Below, piece after piece: positions 1 to 10,911 of a stretch of 64,000 bases of DNA. Source of the DNA: Exophiala sp. HKRS030 (Eukaryota > Ascomycota > Eurotiomycetes > Chaetothyriales > Herpotrichiellaceae). The first letter of the stretch is position 1, and every line of letters begins with the position of its first letter. The notes below the pieces were generated by a model that saw nothing but the letters and a program-made list of their open reading frames with translations, ran no database searches and was not told where the DNA came from. The position numbers and the translations under genes are program-made. The stretch lies in assembly GCA_023897205.1 (NCBI GenBank), contig JAHWDD010000002.1:1612001-1676000 (forward strand). Direction: 5' to 3'.

Positions 1-1031
1 CAGGAAGAGAAACCCGCCGACTTTTGTACATAGCGCTGTTTGCCACCAGTACTGTCAGCACCAGCAGACGACAAGAACCTGACGTTCCCTCATGCTGCTG
101 ATAAGCGCGCTATAGCTGTAGGTATCATTCCCACACGCAGTCAGGGATCATTGACACACATGTATCGCTTGCTTATCGTGCCTGACATCGTGGAAAACAT
201 ACTTGTAGACCTGGGAAGAAGCCATGCTTTGCATAGCCGAAGCAACGGATGGCAGTCTAGGATTGACCATCTTGATCGTCCCCACTAAATCCAATAAGTC
301 GTCGTGTTGCTGACGCTTCTCCAAGGAATGATGTGAAAGGATATGGAAGAGATGGACGAGGTGGACTCAGCGTTGCGAGGAATGAAGTCGAGCGTCTTGG
401 GCTAGACTATATGAGGAAGGAAAAGTATCGAGAAAGAGATGAACAAACGCGTATGTCCGACTGGGTCGCCGGGTCCGAGGATAAACATCGCCGACATTCT
501 CCACCGTACTCGTACAAATGGCCTTTGGTACGGTGACTCTTCATTGGACATCACCATATCAGACTTCACTTGGTACGCGTATTGGCCTTCAAGATCTGCA
601 ACCAGTCGAGTCACGGGCAAGAGATAATCTGTGCTAAGTCAGAAAGGATGGCCAGGATTGGACCCTTTCAGTCGGAGGAGATGCACGCAGCGCCGCTTCA
701 CCAAGGCTTTATGCGAACCTGTGCATTGCATGATCAACAGGAACAGTTCTCCAACGCTCGTCAATCCTCGGGACCGAAACATTTCCCTTCACGCAGATGA
801 GTACCAAGACAAGTGACCGACTTCCATGAGGCGGATCCAGCTGCTAGATAGGCAGAGGGAAACACTTCTGACAACCTGTGGTCGCCCCGGTTTCGCAATC
901 TACATGAACCACCCCCATGTTCGAAAGAGGTTCCTGCAAGGTGCCAGAATCGAGACCTTGTTCTTGAAAGAGTCCAGTCCACAGGAGGTCTATATTCAGG
1001 CACCACGCACACCACCACCACCACCACCACC
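1..1031. other. Left-edge non-coding region, upstream of the carboxylase gene
   Basis: No open frame here has recognisable protein features; all are short, overlap each other on both strands and lack motifs. The last part (about 1010-1031) is a CCA-repeat ending directly at the start codon of the carboxylase gene, probably its 5' leader. The region may also hold the end of a gene outside the window, but I cannot support one. Confidence 0.5.
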
Positions 1032-4000
1032 ATGCAGTCGCTCAAGGTGCTGTTGATCGCCAACAGAGGCGAGATCGCTTGCCGACTGATCAAATCTGCA
1101 AAGTACTCTAGAACCACGTTTTGAGGGCCACCAAATGACTAATCGTGACCAGACAACTGGGTATCCGAACTATCGCTATCTATTCCGAGTCTGATGGTGC
1201 CTCCCAGCACGTGTTACTGGCCGATAAAGCATGCTTGCTTGCGGGTGAAGCGAGGTCGGCATATATTGATGGGTATGTCAACGTCATACTCGGTTTATTC
1301 TTCCTGCGTCTAGGATCAGACTGATGACCTTAATCTCAGAGACCAGATCATTAGGCTCGCCGTTGAGAACGAAGCCCAAGGAATCATCCCTGGGTACGGC
1401 TTCCTCTCAGAAAATGCAGACTTTTGTAGGAGCGTCAATGCTTCTGGAATGGTCTTTGTTGGGCCCTCTCCGGAAGCCATTGAAGCCTTCGGACTGAAGC
1501 ATACGGCTAGAGATTTGGCCGTCCAGGCCGGAGTCCCCGTTGTTCCCGGCTCCAAAGGGTTACTGGAGACTGAAAATGCAGCTGTGAATCAAGCTCAAGC
1601 TATAGGCTACCCTATCATGCTGAAAGCCACCGCAGGTGGAGGCGGTATGGGATTGATGGTTTGCATGAATGAAGACGAGCTACGAAAGAACTTTCAAACG
1701 GTCAAATCACGTGGTGGAGCTCTGTTCAAGAACTCTGGTGTCTTTCTCGAGCGGTATTACAATGTCAGTCATCACATTGAAGTGCAGGTATTTGGTAACG
1801 GGCTCGGCAAAGCAATTAGTGTCGGGGAGAGAGAATGTTCGATTCAGAGACGGCATCAGAAAGTCGTCGAGGAATGCCCAAGCCCGTATATCAGCCAAGC
1901 GCACCCAGAACTACGAAAGACACTCACCGAATGTGCCGTTCGGTTGGCCGAGAGCATCAAATACGCATCTGCTGGCACCATCGAGTACCTGGTCGATCAC
2001 GATACCGGAGATTTCTTTTTCTTGGAAATGAACACTCGTCTCCAAGTTGAGCATGGTATCACAGAGATGTGTTACAATGTCGACTTGGTCGAGTTGATGT
2101 TACGACAAGCTGATGCACAGCTCAGCGGCAATGGCGGTATTTCCTCTTCAGAACTGGAGCAATTACAGCAACGATTGTTGGAGCCAACAGGCCATGCCAT
2201 CGAGGTCAGACTCTACGCCGAAAACCCGGCACGAAATTTCGCCCCGAGTCCAGGCCTCTTGCAGCAAGTTGACTGGCATCAGTTAACAGGTACCAGGATC
2301 GACACTTGGATCAGAGCAGGGCAGACGATAACCCCAGAGTATGATCCTCTTCTCGCAAAAGTGATGCAGCATGCACCTACTCGCGATCAAGCAACCATGC
2401 TCCTCCATCAGGTCCTGTCCGAGAGCAAGATCTGCGGGCCTCCAGTCAATCTAGATTTCCTACTCAGTATTGTCAAAGCACCAGAATTTCAAACAGGGTT
2501 TACAACAACCAAGTTCATTGAGACGCATCAGTATAAACCAACGGCTATTGATGTCATATCAGGAGGGTCGTATACTTTGATACAGGACTTTCCTGGTCGA
2601 CCCACAGTCGGTCGTGGCTTTGGACACTGTGGACCTATGGACCCGATTGCTTTCCGGACCGCAAACATTCTTGTTGGAAATGAAGTTAGCACAGAAGGTT
2701 TGGAAATCACCCTTCGAGGCCCGGAGCTCCTCTTCTTGTCTCCAGCAGTTGTCGCTCTTTGCGGCCCACCCGTATCTGCAAAGTTAGATGACACGGAAAT
2801 TCCTCTCTGGCAAAGGGTTGATATTTCTGCTGGTCAAAAACTTGCCATTGGCTCCATTGACACGGGCTGCCGTGCGTACCTGGCGGTATTTGGTGGATTC
2901 TCGAACGTTGCTACCTGGTGTGGCAGCAAAGCAACATGTCCCATGGTACAAGTAGGCGGTTACCAGGGTCGCGCACTTCGACCGGGAGATCTTCTACACA
3001 TTGTTGACAAGGGGAAGCTGCCTGAACGAACTAACTCAGCTTCGCGACCGGTACCGGAGAGTGTTCGACCGCGTTACTCTCATCAATGGGTAATTCAAGC
3101 TATGCCTGGGCCTTACGAGACAGGTTACATAACAAAGAGAGATATCGACATGCTGTACTCTCACATCTGGAAAATCAGCCACAACGCTGCTCGAGGCGGC
3201 ATTAGACTTATCGGACCTAGGCCAGAGTATGCAAGAAGTGATGGAGGTGATGGTGGCGCTCATCCGAGCAACGTCATTGAATATGGATATCCTATTGGAG
3301 GTCTCAATTGGACTGGTGATGAACCCGTCATTTTTCCCGTCGACTGTCCTGACTTTGGAGGGTTCATCTGTAGCTTGACCGTAGTCACCAGCGACTGGTG
3401 GAAGGTCGGTCAGATACGCATGGGGGACGAGCTCAGATTCTGCCGCACCAGCCTTGATCGGTCTCTGCAGTGCTCGAGATCGAACGCCGAATTCTTGAAG
3501 AACGTGGCAACCTTCGCCAGATCCGCTTCATGGGGAGACGCACCTGGGTTTGACAACAGCGAGCCCACACCTGAGCCCTATGTCGAAGCGGCCGATGTTA
3601 TCAAATGCTTGGAAGAGTCCACCAGTCGTCCCAAGGTGACGTATCGAGCCGGTGGCGACAGTTTTGTTCTTGTTGATTATGGCATTGGGAAGGCCAACCT
3701 CAATATGAAATGCCGTGCTACGGCACTCAAGAGAGCGCTCGAGGCTCACAAAGGTCTCTGCACGGTACAAAACAACGGAGGCGCCATCTTCAACATGGTC
3801 GGCTGTGGCAACTCTCTGTGTATCTACTACGACAGTTCGAAGTTGTCCAGGGTCGAGCTAATGACGACACTCCTAAACATTGAAGACTCTTTGGGATCCA
3901 TGGCTGAAGCGAAACTCCCCAATCGGAGGTTCAAGCTACCGGCAGTGTTCCAGCATAAGAAGCTCGAAGACGCCATTGAGCGGTACATGGTCAATCAACG

Positions 4001-4957
4001 ACCGCGTGCGAGCTACCTGCCGGATCCGTTCAGGTTTGTGGCCGAGAACAACGGCATGACCATCGATGAACTCAAGCAGCTCTTTCTGAGCGTCGAGACG
4101 GTCGTGATAGGAGTCGGTTTCTTTCTCGCACTCCCACAGACGTTGCCATCCGATCCGCGTCACCGGATAAGTTGTCCGAAGATGAATCCCAGTCGTACAT
4201 TTACCCCGGAGGGAACCTTCTCGTGGGGAGGCACCGCGATTTCCATTTACGCCACGGACTCACCGGGTGGGTACATGCCCACGGGGATGACCATTCCGGG
4301 GGTCGACCTTTTCGGGCACAAGGCAGGCTTCACACCCGACCGACCGTGGTTGTTCGAGGACATGGATGTGATTACCTTTTACGAGGTCACCACCGACGAG
4401 TATGATGCGAAAATGCTCCAGTTCAAGGCAGGCTCTTACGAGTTTGAATACGTCGACAGTTTCTTCGACGTCGGTGCTCACAACAAACTTCTCACCGAAA
4501 CCCAGGACGAAGTCAAGATGTTGAACGCGAAGAGATCCGAGGCGCAGGGTCGAATGATAGCCTTGGAAAAGAAGTTACTCGCTCAATGGGATGAAGAAAA
4601 GAAAGCTGGAGTTGTCTCTGCCGATTCAGTAAAGTCTATGCTTGAAGGTAGGACCCCCCCGTGGTCACTCAATTGGCGTCGATATGACTTACTGATGCTG
4701 ACATTGATACAGACCCCGATGTAATGCCCATCGAAGCTCCAGTGCAAGCCAACGTCTGGAAAGTGATTGCGGAAGAGGGCCAACTTCTGAAAGAAGACCA
4801 AAAAATCACAATTCTCGAAGCCATGAAGATGGAGATTGATGTGGTCGTCCCGGACAAACTCGTCGGGGCCAAGCTTGAACAAATCCTCATCAAACCCGGC
4901 GACACGGTGGAAAGTGGTCAGACAATCGCGATAGCACGAGTCGCTGCAAAGGCTTAG
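1032..4957 (+). CDS. Biotin-dependent carboxylase, urea-carboxylase architecture (LamA-like)
   Basis: Four exons: 1032-1102, 1153-1272, 1340-4647, 4713-4957, giving about 1247 aa. Each junction keeps frame and restores family motifs (for example DGDQIIRLA across intron 2). Domains in order: biotin carboxylase about 1-450 (start with ANRGEIA, ATP-grasp glycine loop GGGGMG at 163-168); AHS2/PxpC (KipA) about 465-780; AHS1/PxpB (KipI) about 825-1070; biotinyl domain at the C-terminus with the biotinylation motif AMKM, Lys about 1205. This is the layout of urea carboxylase, which uses ATP and bicarbonate to carboxylate urea. The allophanate hydrolase part present in yeast Dur1,2 is absent. The neighbouring LamB/YcsF gene, 104 bp away and convergent, argues for lactam or 5-oxoproline-type substrates rather than urea. 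Cytosolic, as no targeting signal is seen. Substrate is inferred, domains are clear. Confidence 0.9.
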
Positions 4958-5061
4958 TATTGAGGAGTTTTGTGTCATGTTACGATCCCCGGTTCTTCGC
5001 CGAAGCAATTTGTATGTAGTATGGATATTTACAAACTTTAGGCTATGGATGTTCTGGTTTT

Positions 5062-5949
5062 TCACAGCCCCCTTTTCTTGTTGAATTCGTCTACAATTTC
5101 CTTTGTGGCTTTTACGATTTCCACGCACCCAGGCGAATCCGAATGACAACAGATACTGATCTGATAGTCCTTTACAGGCAAGTCCACAACCTCTCCCGTC
5201 ACGGCCGTCACGGAGCTATGCTCCAGCTGTTGACGGACGTGTTTTTTCACGTCCTCGGTGAGCCATGGTTTCTTCTTCCTGTCCACGATCAGGGTCCCGT
5301 CGGCCCGGTACTTGACGTCTCCATAATACTCGGCCACAAACTCGAGGCCGGCTTCTTTCGCTGCCGTCTCCATGTTCGTCCCGGCGAGACCAAAGACCCT
5401 GACACCCTTGGGTACCCCGGCCCACACCGCCCGTGCCACATCAATGTTTCGGACCATCATGCCGTACAAAATCCCGTGGGGTTTGACGTGGTGAAGCTCG
5501 ACTCCTTCTCGGGCGAGAAAACCCTGGAGAGCGCCGACTTGGTACACGATGTTGGCCGTGTGTTCTTCGGGTGAGAGTGTCATTTCTCGACGTCCGAACC
5601 CCTGTACGTCAGGTAGACCAGGATGGGCTCCAATCTTGACGCCGTGTGCCTTGCAGAGTGATACCGTCTCTGCCATCACCAGTGGGTCTCCTGCGCTGTA
5701 CAAGTCCTTTGTGTCAGCGTCATGATATATATTGATCACATACTTCATCCCCGCGTTATGTGCCAGTAGAAAGATATATTTGGGAGGGAGAGGAAAAAGA
5801 AAGAAGAGAGAGAGCACATACTGAAACCCACATGCTACATTGGCATGATCTATCATTGGTAAAAGTTCCTTGTCAGGACCACATACGTAGTTACCGTATG
5901 CTTCTCCCATGTCGACATTGATCAAGGCTTTGTGTTTGGTGGGAGCCAT
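5062..5949 (-). CDS. lamB: LamB/YcsF family protein (PxpA-like, lactam utilisation)
   Basis: Two exons on the minus strand: 5822-5949 and 5062-5695, 253 aa, the usual family length. Removing the 126-nt intron (5696-5821) restores the family motif ACGFHAGDP, which is broken in the unspliced frame. Other family motifs are NVDMGE near the N-terminus, IGAHPGLPD and the HVKPHG block with conserved His and Asp. In bacteria PxpA is the subunit of ATP-dependent 5-oxoprolinase that works with PxpB and PxpC; in Aspergillus nidulans lamB is needed for growth on 2-pyrrolidinone (from memory). The convergent neighbour carries fused PxpC- and PxpB-like domains, so the two gene products could form one complex. 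The start at MAPTKH is preferred to an upstream in-frame extension because it begins at the conserved N-terminus. Probably cytosolic. Confidence 0.9.
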   Translation of the reverse strand: MAPTKHKALINVDMGEAYGNYVCGPDKELLPMIDHANVACGFQYVLSLFFLFPLPPKYIFLLAHNAGMKYVINIYHDADTKDLYSAGDPLVMAETVSLCKAHGVKIGAHPGLPDVQGFGRREMTLSPEEHTANIVYQVGALQGFLAREGVELHHVKPHGILYGMMVRNIDVARAVWAGVPKGVRVFGLAGTNMETAAKEAGLEFVAEYYGDVKYRADGTLIVDRKKKPWLTEDVKKHVRQQLEHSSVTAVTGEVVDLPVKDYQISICCHSDSPGCVEIVKATKEIVDEFNKKRGL

Positions 5950-7002
5950 AATTAGTGATTTGTTCGGTAATGATACGATGCAGTAATTGCAATTCGGGTG
6001 ACAATTCGCTTTTTGTGGGGAGAAAACAGAAAGCGATTCTGTGGTGGTATCGCTATATTGTGCTCTTGAAACGGATTGAGGCGTGAACAATCTCGACGAC
6101 GTCTATCTTCATCAACCCGAGGGAATGAGAAACAAACGAAAAGAGGAGGCAGGGACAAGTCCCTCGCCGTGACCTGTCATCGCTTCAGTCAAAACTCTTG
6201 GAGATACGAGGTCTTGTCAAGACTAACTAAAGGTCCCTAGGCTTGGTTGGCTTTCGGTACCGAGAAACATTTTCGGCTCTCACTTCTCTACTGTACGTTG
6301 TACTTTGTGCTCCGTGGTTCCAAAAGCCAAACCCGATTCCGGACTGGAGGCCGTATTCGGGGAAAGAAAGCATGCCCACTCTCCCCCTTCAAGACCTTGA
6401 GGCGCACGCATCTCCGTACCAGGTCGACAACACCACCTGTGCGTTCTCCGTATATAGACAAGACCTCAATGCGCCCTTCTCCGTTGATCATCCACCGGCG
6501 TACTCGTACTCGGTACCCGAGTCCCCCAATCTTGGCCGATCCCTTGGGCTATAGCATGGTGTTGGCCGATCTCTCTTACCGAGTACTCCTTATCTCTCTC
6601 TCATCCGACAGGAATTTGCTCATACATCTACGGGACTACAAGTACGAGTAGATGTTAGGTTATGTGTTCCCATAATGATCTGCAAGGCGGTGGCCACAGG
6701 GAAGTGGAATCGGCAGACCTACTCGTACAAGAACCCACCCACGAATCACACTCATTAGATAGCAGGACGAAATCGACGCATTCCGGACCTTCATAATCTT
6801 ATGTACCGAAGCATTTATGTTTACACTCGTGATGCTGTGTAGCTATCGTGCTGCTGTCATTTCAGATATCGGAACGTGGATGCCCCTTTTGGGCAAGAAA
6901 CGGCGACCGGCCAAGGCACGCCAGAAGAAACGTGATAAGGAAATGTCTTTGCCTCGCCCACCTTTGGTATTGCCTGTCTCATCACCATTGTTGGCCTGCT
7001 TA
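5950..7002. other. Intergenic region between lamB-like and FAD oxidoreductase genes
   Basis: Upstream of the lamB-like gene and downstream of the FAD oxidoreductase gene. Only short unsupported frames. Contains three copies of the octamer TACTCGTA/TACGAGTA at 6501-6508, 6643-6650 and 6720-6727. The promoter of the lamB-like gene must lie in the left part; no specific operator could be assigned. Confidence 0.5.
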
Positions 7003-8586
7003 CTACAGTCTTGCAGTTCCTGGTACGGTAGAACCACCCTGCAGGACCTCCTTCGCAGCCGCGGTACCTGCCCTTCTCCCAAACACAGCCCCTGATGTCA
7101 AACCACTACCGCCAGGATAATTCTCATAGAACAAACCTCCCATCATCTCTCCGACACAGTAAAGACCGGGAATCTCTCTCCCGGAGTCGGATGTGACTTG
7201 AGCTGTCTCCGGTACAGTCCACAAACCCCCAAACGTGAATGTGATACCGCAAGTCACCTCGACAGCCATGAATGGACCTTTATCTAGTGGTAGGGCCCAA
7301 TTTGTCTTCCCGAGAGATAACTTGATACTGGAAGACTGAGTTGAACAACCATCTCTGACGGCAGGATCCCACTTCTTCCCTGGGTTCTCCTTTTGAAATT
7401 CATAAACAGCCTTGTTGTATGCTTCCATATTGTCAATGAACGCCTGTCGGTCTACCAGTCCGCACTCTGAAAGTTTATCGGCCATTTCAGGGATTGTGTC
7501 GGCCATAATCCTCCTCACCCGCTCTTCGCGATATTCTTCTGACCGCAACCAAGATATTGTTCGTTGATCCCATAATTGGAAAACTTTCTGTCCCGGTTGT
7601 CCCAGAATAGCACGACCGAATTTGGCGTATGTGTAGTTCCGCAGATCTACGCCTTCATCGACGAATCGCTCTCCGTTGATGTTGAACATCAACCCCAATG
7701 GATATCCGGATTTGGTGAATTCGTTGGACGCTACACGATCACCGGCATGGGCGGGAGCGTTGGCATCCCACGCCACTGAATGACAACCAGACCAATTGCC
7801 AGCCTGCCGTGCTCTTACGTCTCGCATCGCCATCTCCAGACAATCCCCAGTGTTGAAAGGTGTGCCACGAACCTTGGCCAGATCCCACCCTGGTCCTAGC
7901 AATTGAGACCGCATTCTTGGATTGGCTTCAAATCCACCAGCGGCCAAAATCACCGCACCGGTCTTGATCTTCACAGTCTTGCCGTTTTGTGATAAGACTG
8001 CACCCGTGACTGCCCCAGTCTCTGGGTCTGTGATGAGATTTTGCAACGCCGTTGAATAGAACACCGAGACTCCGTGCGTGCGAGCCGCGGCTTTGTGGTC
8101 TTCAATCAGACCTTTCCCGCCGTCCTCAGTTTTCAGGGCTAGGCCACCCCAGAATTTCAACCGCCCATCAATCTCGTAAGCCTGTCGATTGAAGGATAAC
8201 TGAAAACGAATGCCGTTCTTCTTGAGCCACTTTACGGCAGAATTGGAGTCTTCGACCAGGATTTTGCTCAGGGTAGGGTCGGACCTCCCAGCACATACTC
8301 TTCTCATATCGTTCGAAAAGTCTTGGACAGTGTACGGTTCCATGTCGATCTTGTCAGCTGTTGCTTGGTCGACATTGTTGACCAGTGGGAGAAGATCGTC
8401 CTTGCCATGATGCACCGTGCGATATGCCCCTGCAGTGAAGTAGGAATTACCACCTGCCCATTCTTCGGGGCATTTGTCAACGAGGATTACCTCTTTTGCT
8501 CCCGCCTGCTTTGCAGCGACGGCAGCCGAGAATCCAGCATTTCCACTGCCTGCTACCAAGACCTGGCAAGATGGTGGTAGAGCCAT
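7003..8586 (-). CDS. FAD-dependent oxidoreductase, fumarate reductase/tricarballylate dehydrogenase-like
   Basis: Single-exon gene, 527 aa, complete from ATG at 8584-8586 to TAG at 7003-7005. The N-terminus carries a Rossmann FAD motif (VAGSGNAG at about 11-18) followed by an acidic end of the second strand and the GGNSYFTAGAYR stretch typical of the FAD_binding_2 family, where bacterial TcuA and 3-ketosteroid dehydrogenases also fall. The C-terminus has the second FAD-contact block (YPGGSGLTSGAVFG followed by GRRAG). No signal peptide or membrane anchor is seen. Likely reaction is oxidation or reduction of a C-C bond next to a carboxylate. It sits next to the lamB-like gene in the same orientation, so a shared catabolic role is possible but unproven. 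The exact substrate cannot be read from the sequence. Confidence 0.85.
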   Translation of the reverse strand: MALPPSCQVLVAGSGNAGFSAAVAAKQAGAKEVILVDKCPEEWAGGNSYFTAGAYRTVHHGKDDLLPLVNNVDQATADKIDMEPYTVQDFSNDMRRVCAGRSDPTLSKILVEDSNSAVKWLKKNGIRFQLSFNRQAYEIDGRLKFWGGLALKTEDGGKGLIEDHKAAARTHGVSVFYSTALQNLITDPETGAVTGAVLSQNGKTVKIKTGAVILAAGGFEANPRMRSQLLGPGWDLAKVRGTPFNTGDCLEMAMRDVRARQAGNWSGCHSVAWDANAPAHAGDRVASNEFTKSGYPLGLMFNINGERFVDEGVDLRNYTYAKFGRAILGQPGQKVFQLWDQRTISWLRSEEYREERVRRIMADTIPEMADKLSECGLVDRQAFIDNMEAYNKAVYEFQKENPGKKWDPAVRDGCSTQSSSIKLSLGKTNWALPLDKGPFMAVEVTCGITFTFGGLWTVPETAQVTSDSGREIPGLYCVGEMMGGLFYENYPGGSGLTSGAVFGRRAGTAAAKEVLQGGSTVPGTARL

Positions 8587-9492
8587 GATACTTGGATCTT
8601 AGTATTCGAAACCACCCGGTCTGTTATCTTTGACAACTTCAAGCAAGACTCGTGCTTCTTGTTTCAATGGCTCAAGTAACAGTCCCGTCTCGGCAGCCTG
8701 TATCGATCAGATGTAATGTTGACGAAAGCAATGGTCGTCGCCACAATATGTGTAAAGCGGTCATAGACTCATCAGTCGGCAATCACGGCGTTTGGCCGCC
8801 TCGGGTAGAGAATCAATGCGGAGAGGAAGAGTCTCCTTCTCCGCATGGCAACAGCGGCACATGAGAGAATCACATAGTAATGTACGGCAATAGAGTAGAT
8901 ACATAGCCGTAGATGGAGCATCAAAGGGATGCCATTGTTACCTGGGTATTTTGAGTCATCAAGGGGATATAGATTAATGTCACAATTGTTCGCGAAAGGT
9001 GGTGTTAGCAGGAAGAAAGACTGAGCTGGTGGTCACTGGTAACAATAGTCGAGCATATGGTCGAACAAATCTTTCGGAATGGTATGACTGATATCTCAAA
9101 ATTATGATACAGACAATTTTGCGTTCCATCAGAGAAAGGAACGTATACTTAATATGTCTTGCGCACAAGACAATTTGTGTCTTCTGTATGGAGTATGGGA
9201 AGAAAGATAGTCAGTCAGGGGTATTGTAGATGGCCAGATAAGATAAGATGCACTTTGTGGCTGATGAGGCCAATGAAAGCCACTCATTCACCGCCACTGG
9301 GGGATAAACTGCGGAGTTGGAACATTATTGCAGAGGACACTTCCAGACACCTTTTTTTGATCGCGTGAACTACAACTCGAATTCCACCACCACAGAGCGT
9401 GTCAGTGTGAATAACTCTCTTCTTGTGTCACATTGAAGAGCCACCTCTACGCCAAACCAGACTTTTTCCGTCGACACCGTCGCTCAGACACG
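8587..9492. other. Divergent promoter region between FAD oxidoreductase and emp24
   Basis: Head-to-head intergenic space of about 0.9 kb between the minus-strand FAD oxidoreductase and plus-strand emp24. No supported ORF or RNA gene. AT-rich stretches and polypyrimidine runs occur before the emp24 start (about 9350-9480). Confidence 0.5.
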
Positions 9493-10334
9493 ATGAGGTT
9501 AGGAACGATTGCGGCCTTTGTAGGCTTAATAGGGGCCTCCCTCGCGCACAACATTCAATTAAAGGCACACACGCGTGAATGTTTCCACGAAGAACTGCAC
9601 AAGGATGACAAGATGACGGTGACCTTCCAAGTGGGCGACCGAGAATTCGGAGGTTCAGGAAACCTGGACATTGATTTTTACGTGCGTGTCACTCACTGTC
9701 TCACCCGCAACGTCCTAATTGATGTCCCCTACCAAATTAAAAAAAGGGGAACCTCACTGACTAGATCGTTCCCTTCTTTCCAGATCACCGACCCTGCCGG
9801 CAACTACGAAACCCAGATGAGCACGGTATCTTCCGGTGACTACTCCTTCGAGGCCCGCATGGATGGCAAATACATCTACTGCTTCAGCAACGAACATTGG
9901 TCCGCCAACAGCAAAGAAGTCTCGTTCAACGTTCACGGAATCGTCTACGTTCCCGAATCAGAGGCCCCATCTGATCCTTTGGAAGGCGAAGGTACGTTCC
10001 CACTCACACTCACCCGCTGATATTCATGCTGCTGGCTGGCTCCCCTTCCTTTCTAGTTTACATGTATGATACTCCGCCAAAATACAATCTTTTGCTAATT
10101 GTACTTGTGTGTGAATTTTTAGTGCGTCAACTTTCCGAACTCCTAGCCCAGGTCAAAGACGAGCAAACCTACATCGTCGTCCGAGAACGTACGCACCGAA
10201 ACACCGCCGAGAGTACAAACGCAAGAGTCAAGTGGTGGTCAATATTCCAGCTGGGGGTCTTGATAGGAGAAGGAGTGTTCCAAGTTTGGTGGTTGAAGCG
10301 TTTCTTCGAGGTGAACAGCCGTCCTCTTCCATGA
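9493..10334 (+). CDS. emp24: Emp24, p24-family COPII cargo receptor subunit
   Basis: Three exons: 9493-9681, 9784-9991, 10123-10334, 202 aa. The N-terminus is a signal peptide (about 1-18, ending LAHN), followed by a GOLD domain with two conserved cysteines (RECF and YCFSNE), a coiled coil, and the family hallmark block ending NTAESTNARVKWWS with the single C-terminal membrane segment. The cytosolic tail begins KRFFEV, with the FF signal used for COPII binding. Emp24 forms heteromeric p24 complexes with Erv25 and cycles between ER and Golgi, selecting GPI-anchored and other cargo. The match to the yeast Emp24 (beta) subfamily is strong in the last 80 residues. It is a housekeeping gene standing between two metabolic gene groups. 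The tail extension NSRPLP is slightly longer than I expect. Confidence 0.92.
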
Positions 10335-10911
10335 AAAAAAAAGATGAAAAAAATCCTTTGTACTGTTACTCTGCCCAGAGTTCGTCTGTCAAGAAGAACT
10401 GTGGACGCGATCATCTCGAACGCCTGATTGGATTGAGCTTGATGGCTGACCCTTTTGTGTTCAATAGGTCAAGCGAGTTGTATAATAGCTTATGGATACA
10501 AAAAGTTCCGTTTCATGGGACACTTATAAACAAGGGCCTTTGATGATTTGCAGTTGGTTGTTCTTGGATGGGAAATACCTTTGCGATGGCATTATCATGG
10601 AACATATCCACGAGCCTCGATAGTGGCCTCACAGGGTCCGTGGTCGGTGAGGACGAGCAAATTCAGCATGTCAAAAACGATGTCAGGTTTTGGTGCAAGC
10701 CGAGGCCAACTCATGTCAACGAAGGATTGCCCAATATGCGGACAAATTGAAAATGCTCAGAAGCATGTGCAAAAAAGTCCACACCTCTTCCTCGATTCTG
10801 TGACATTCTTGGTCTCCTGGAACGCCATCTGTTTATCCAATCCCGTCAACTCAGTCTGTGCCCTGTCGATTATCCATATCTGCAGCCATTCGTCAATATC
10901 TACTACTACTG
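10335..10911. other. Intergenic, tail-to-tail emp24 / flavin oxidoreductase
   Basis: Convergent 3' ends; 577 bp with an A-rich run just after the emp24 stop. No supported coding frame. Confidence 0.5.

Noticed and set aside
4583..5149. 188-codon antisense frame over the carboxylase 3' end
   Set aside because: Antisense shadow of the biotinyl-domain exons with no protein features.
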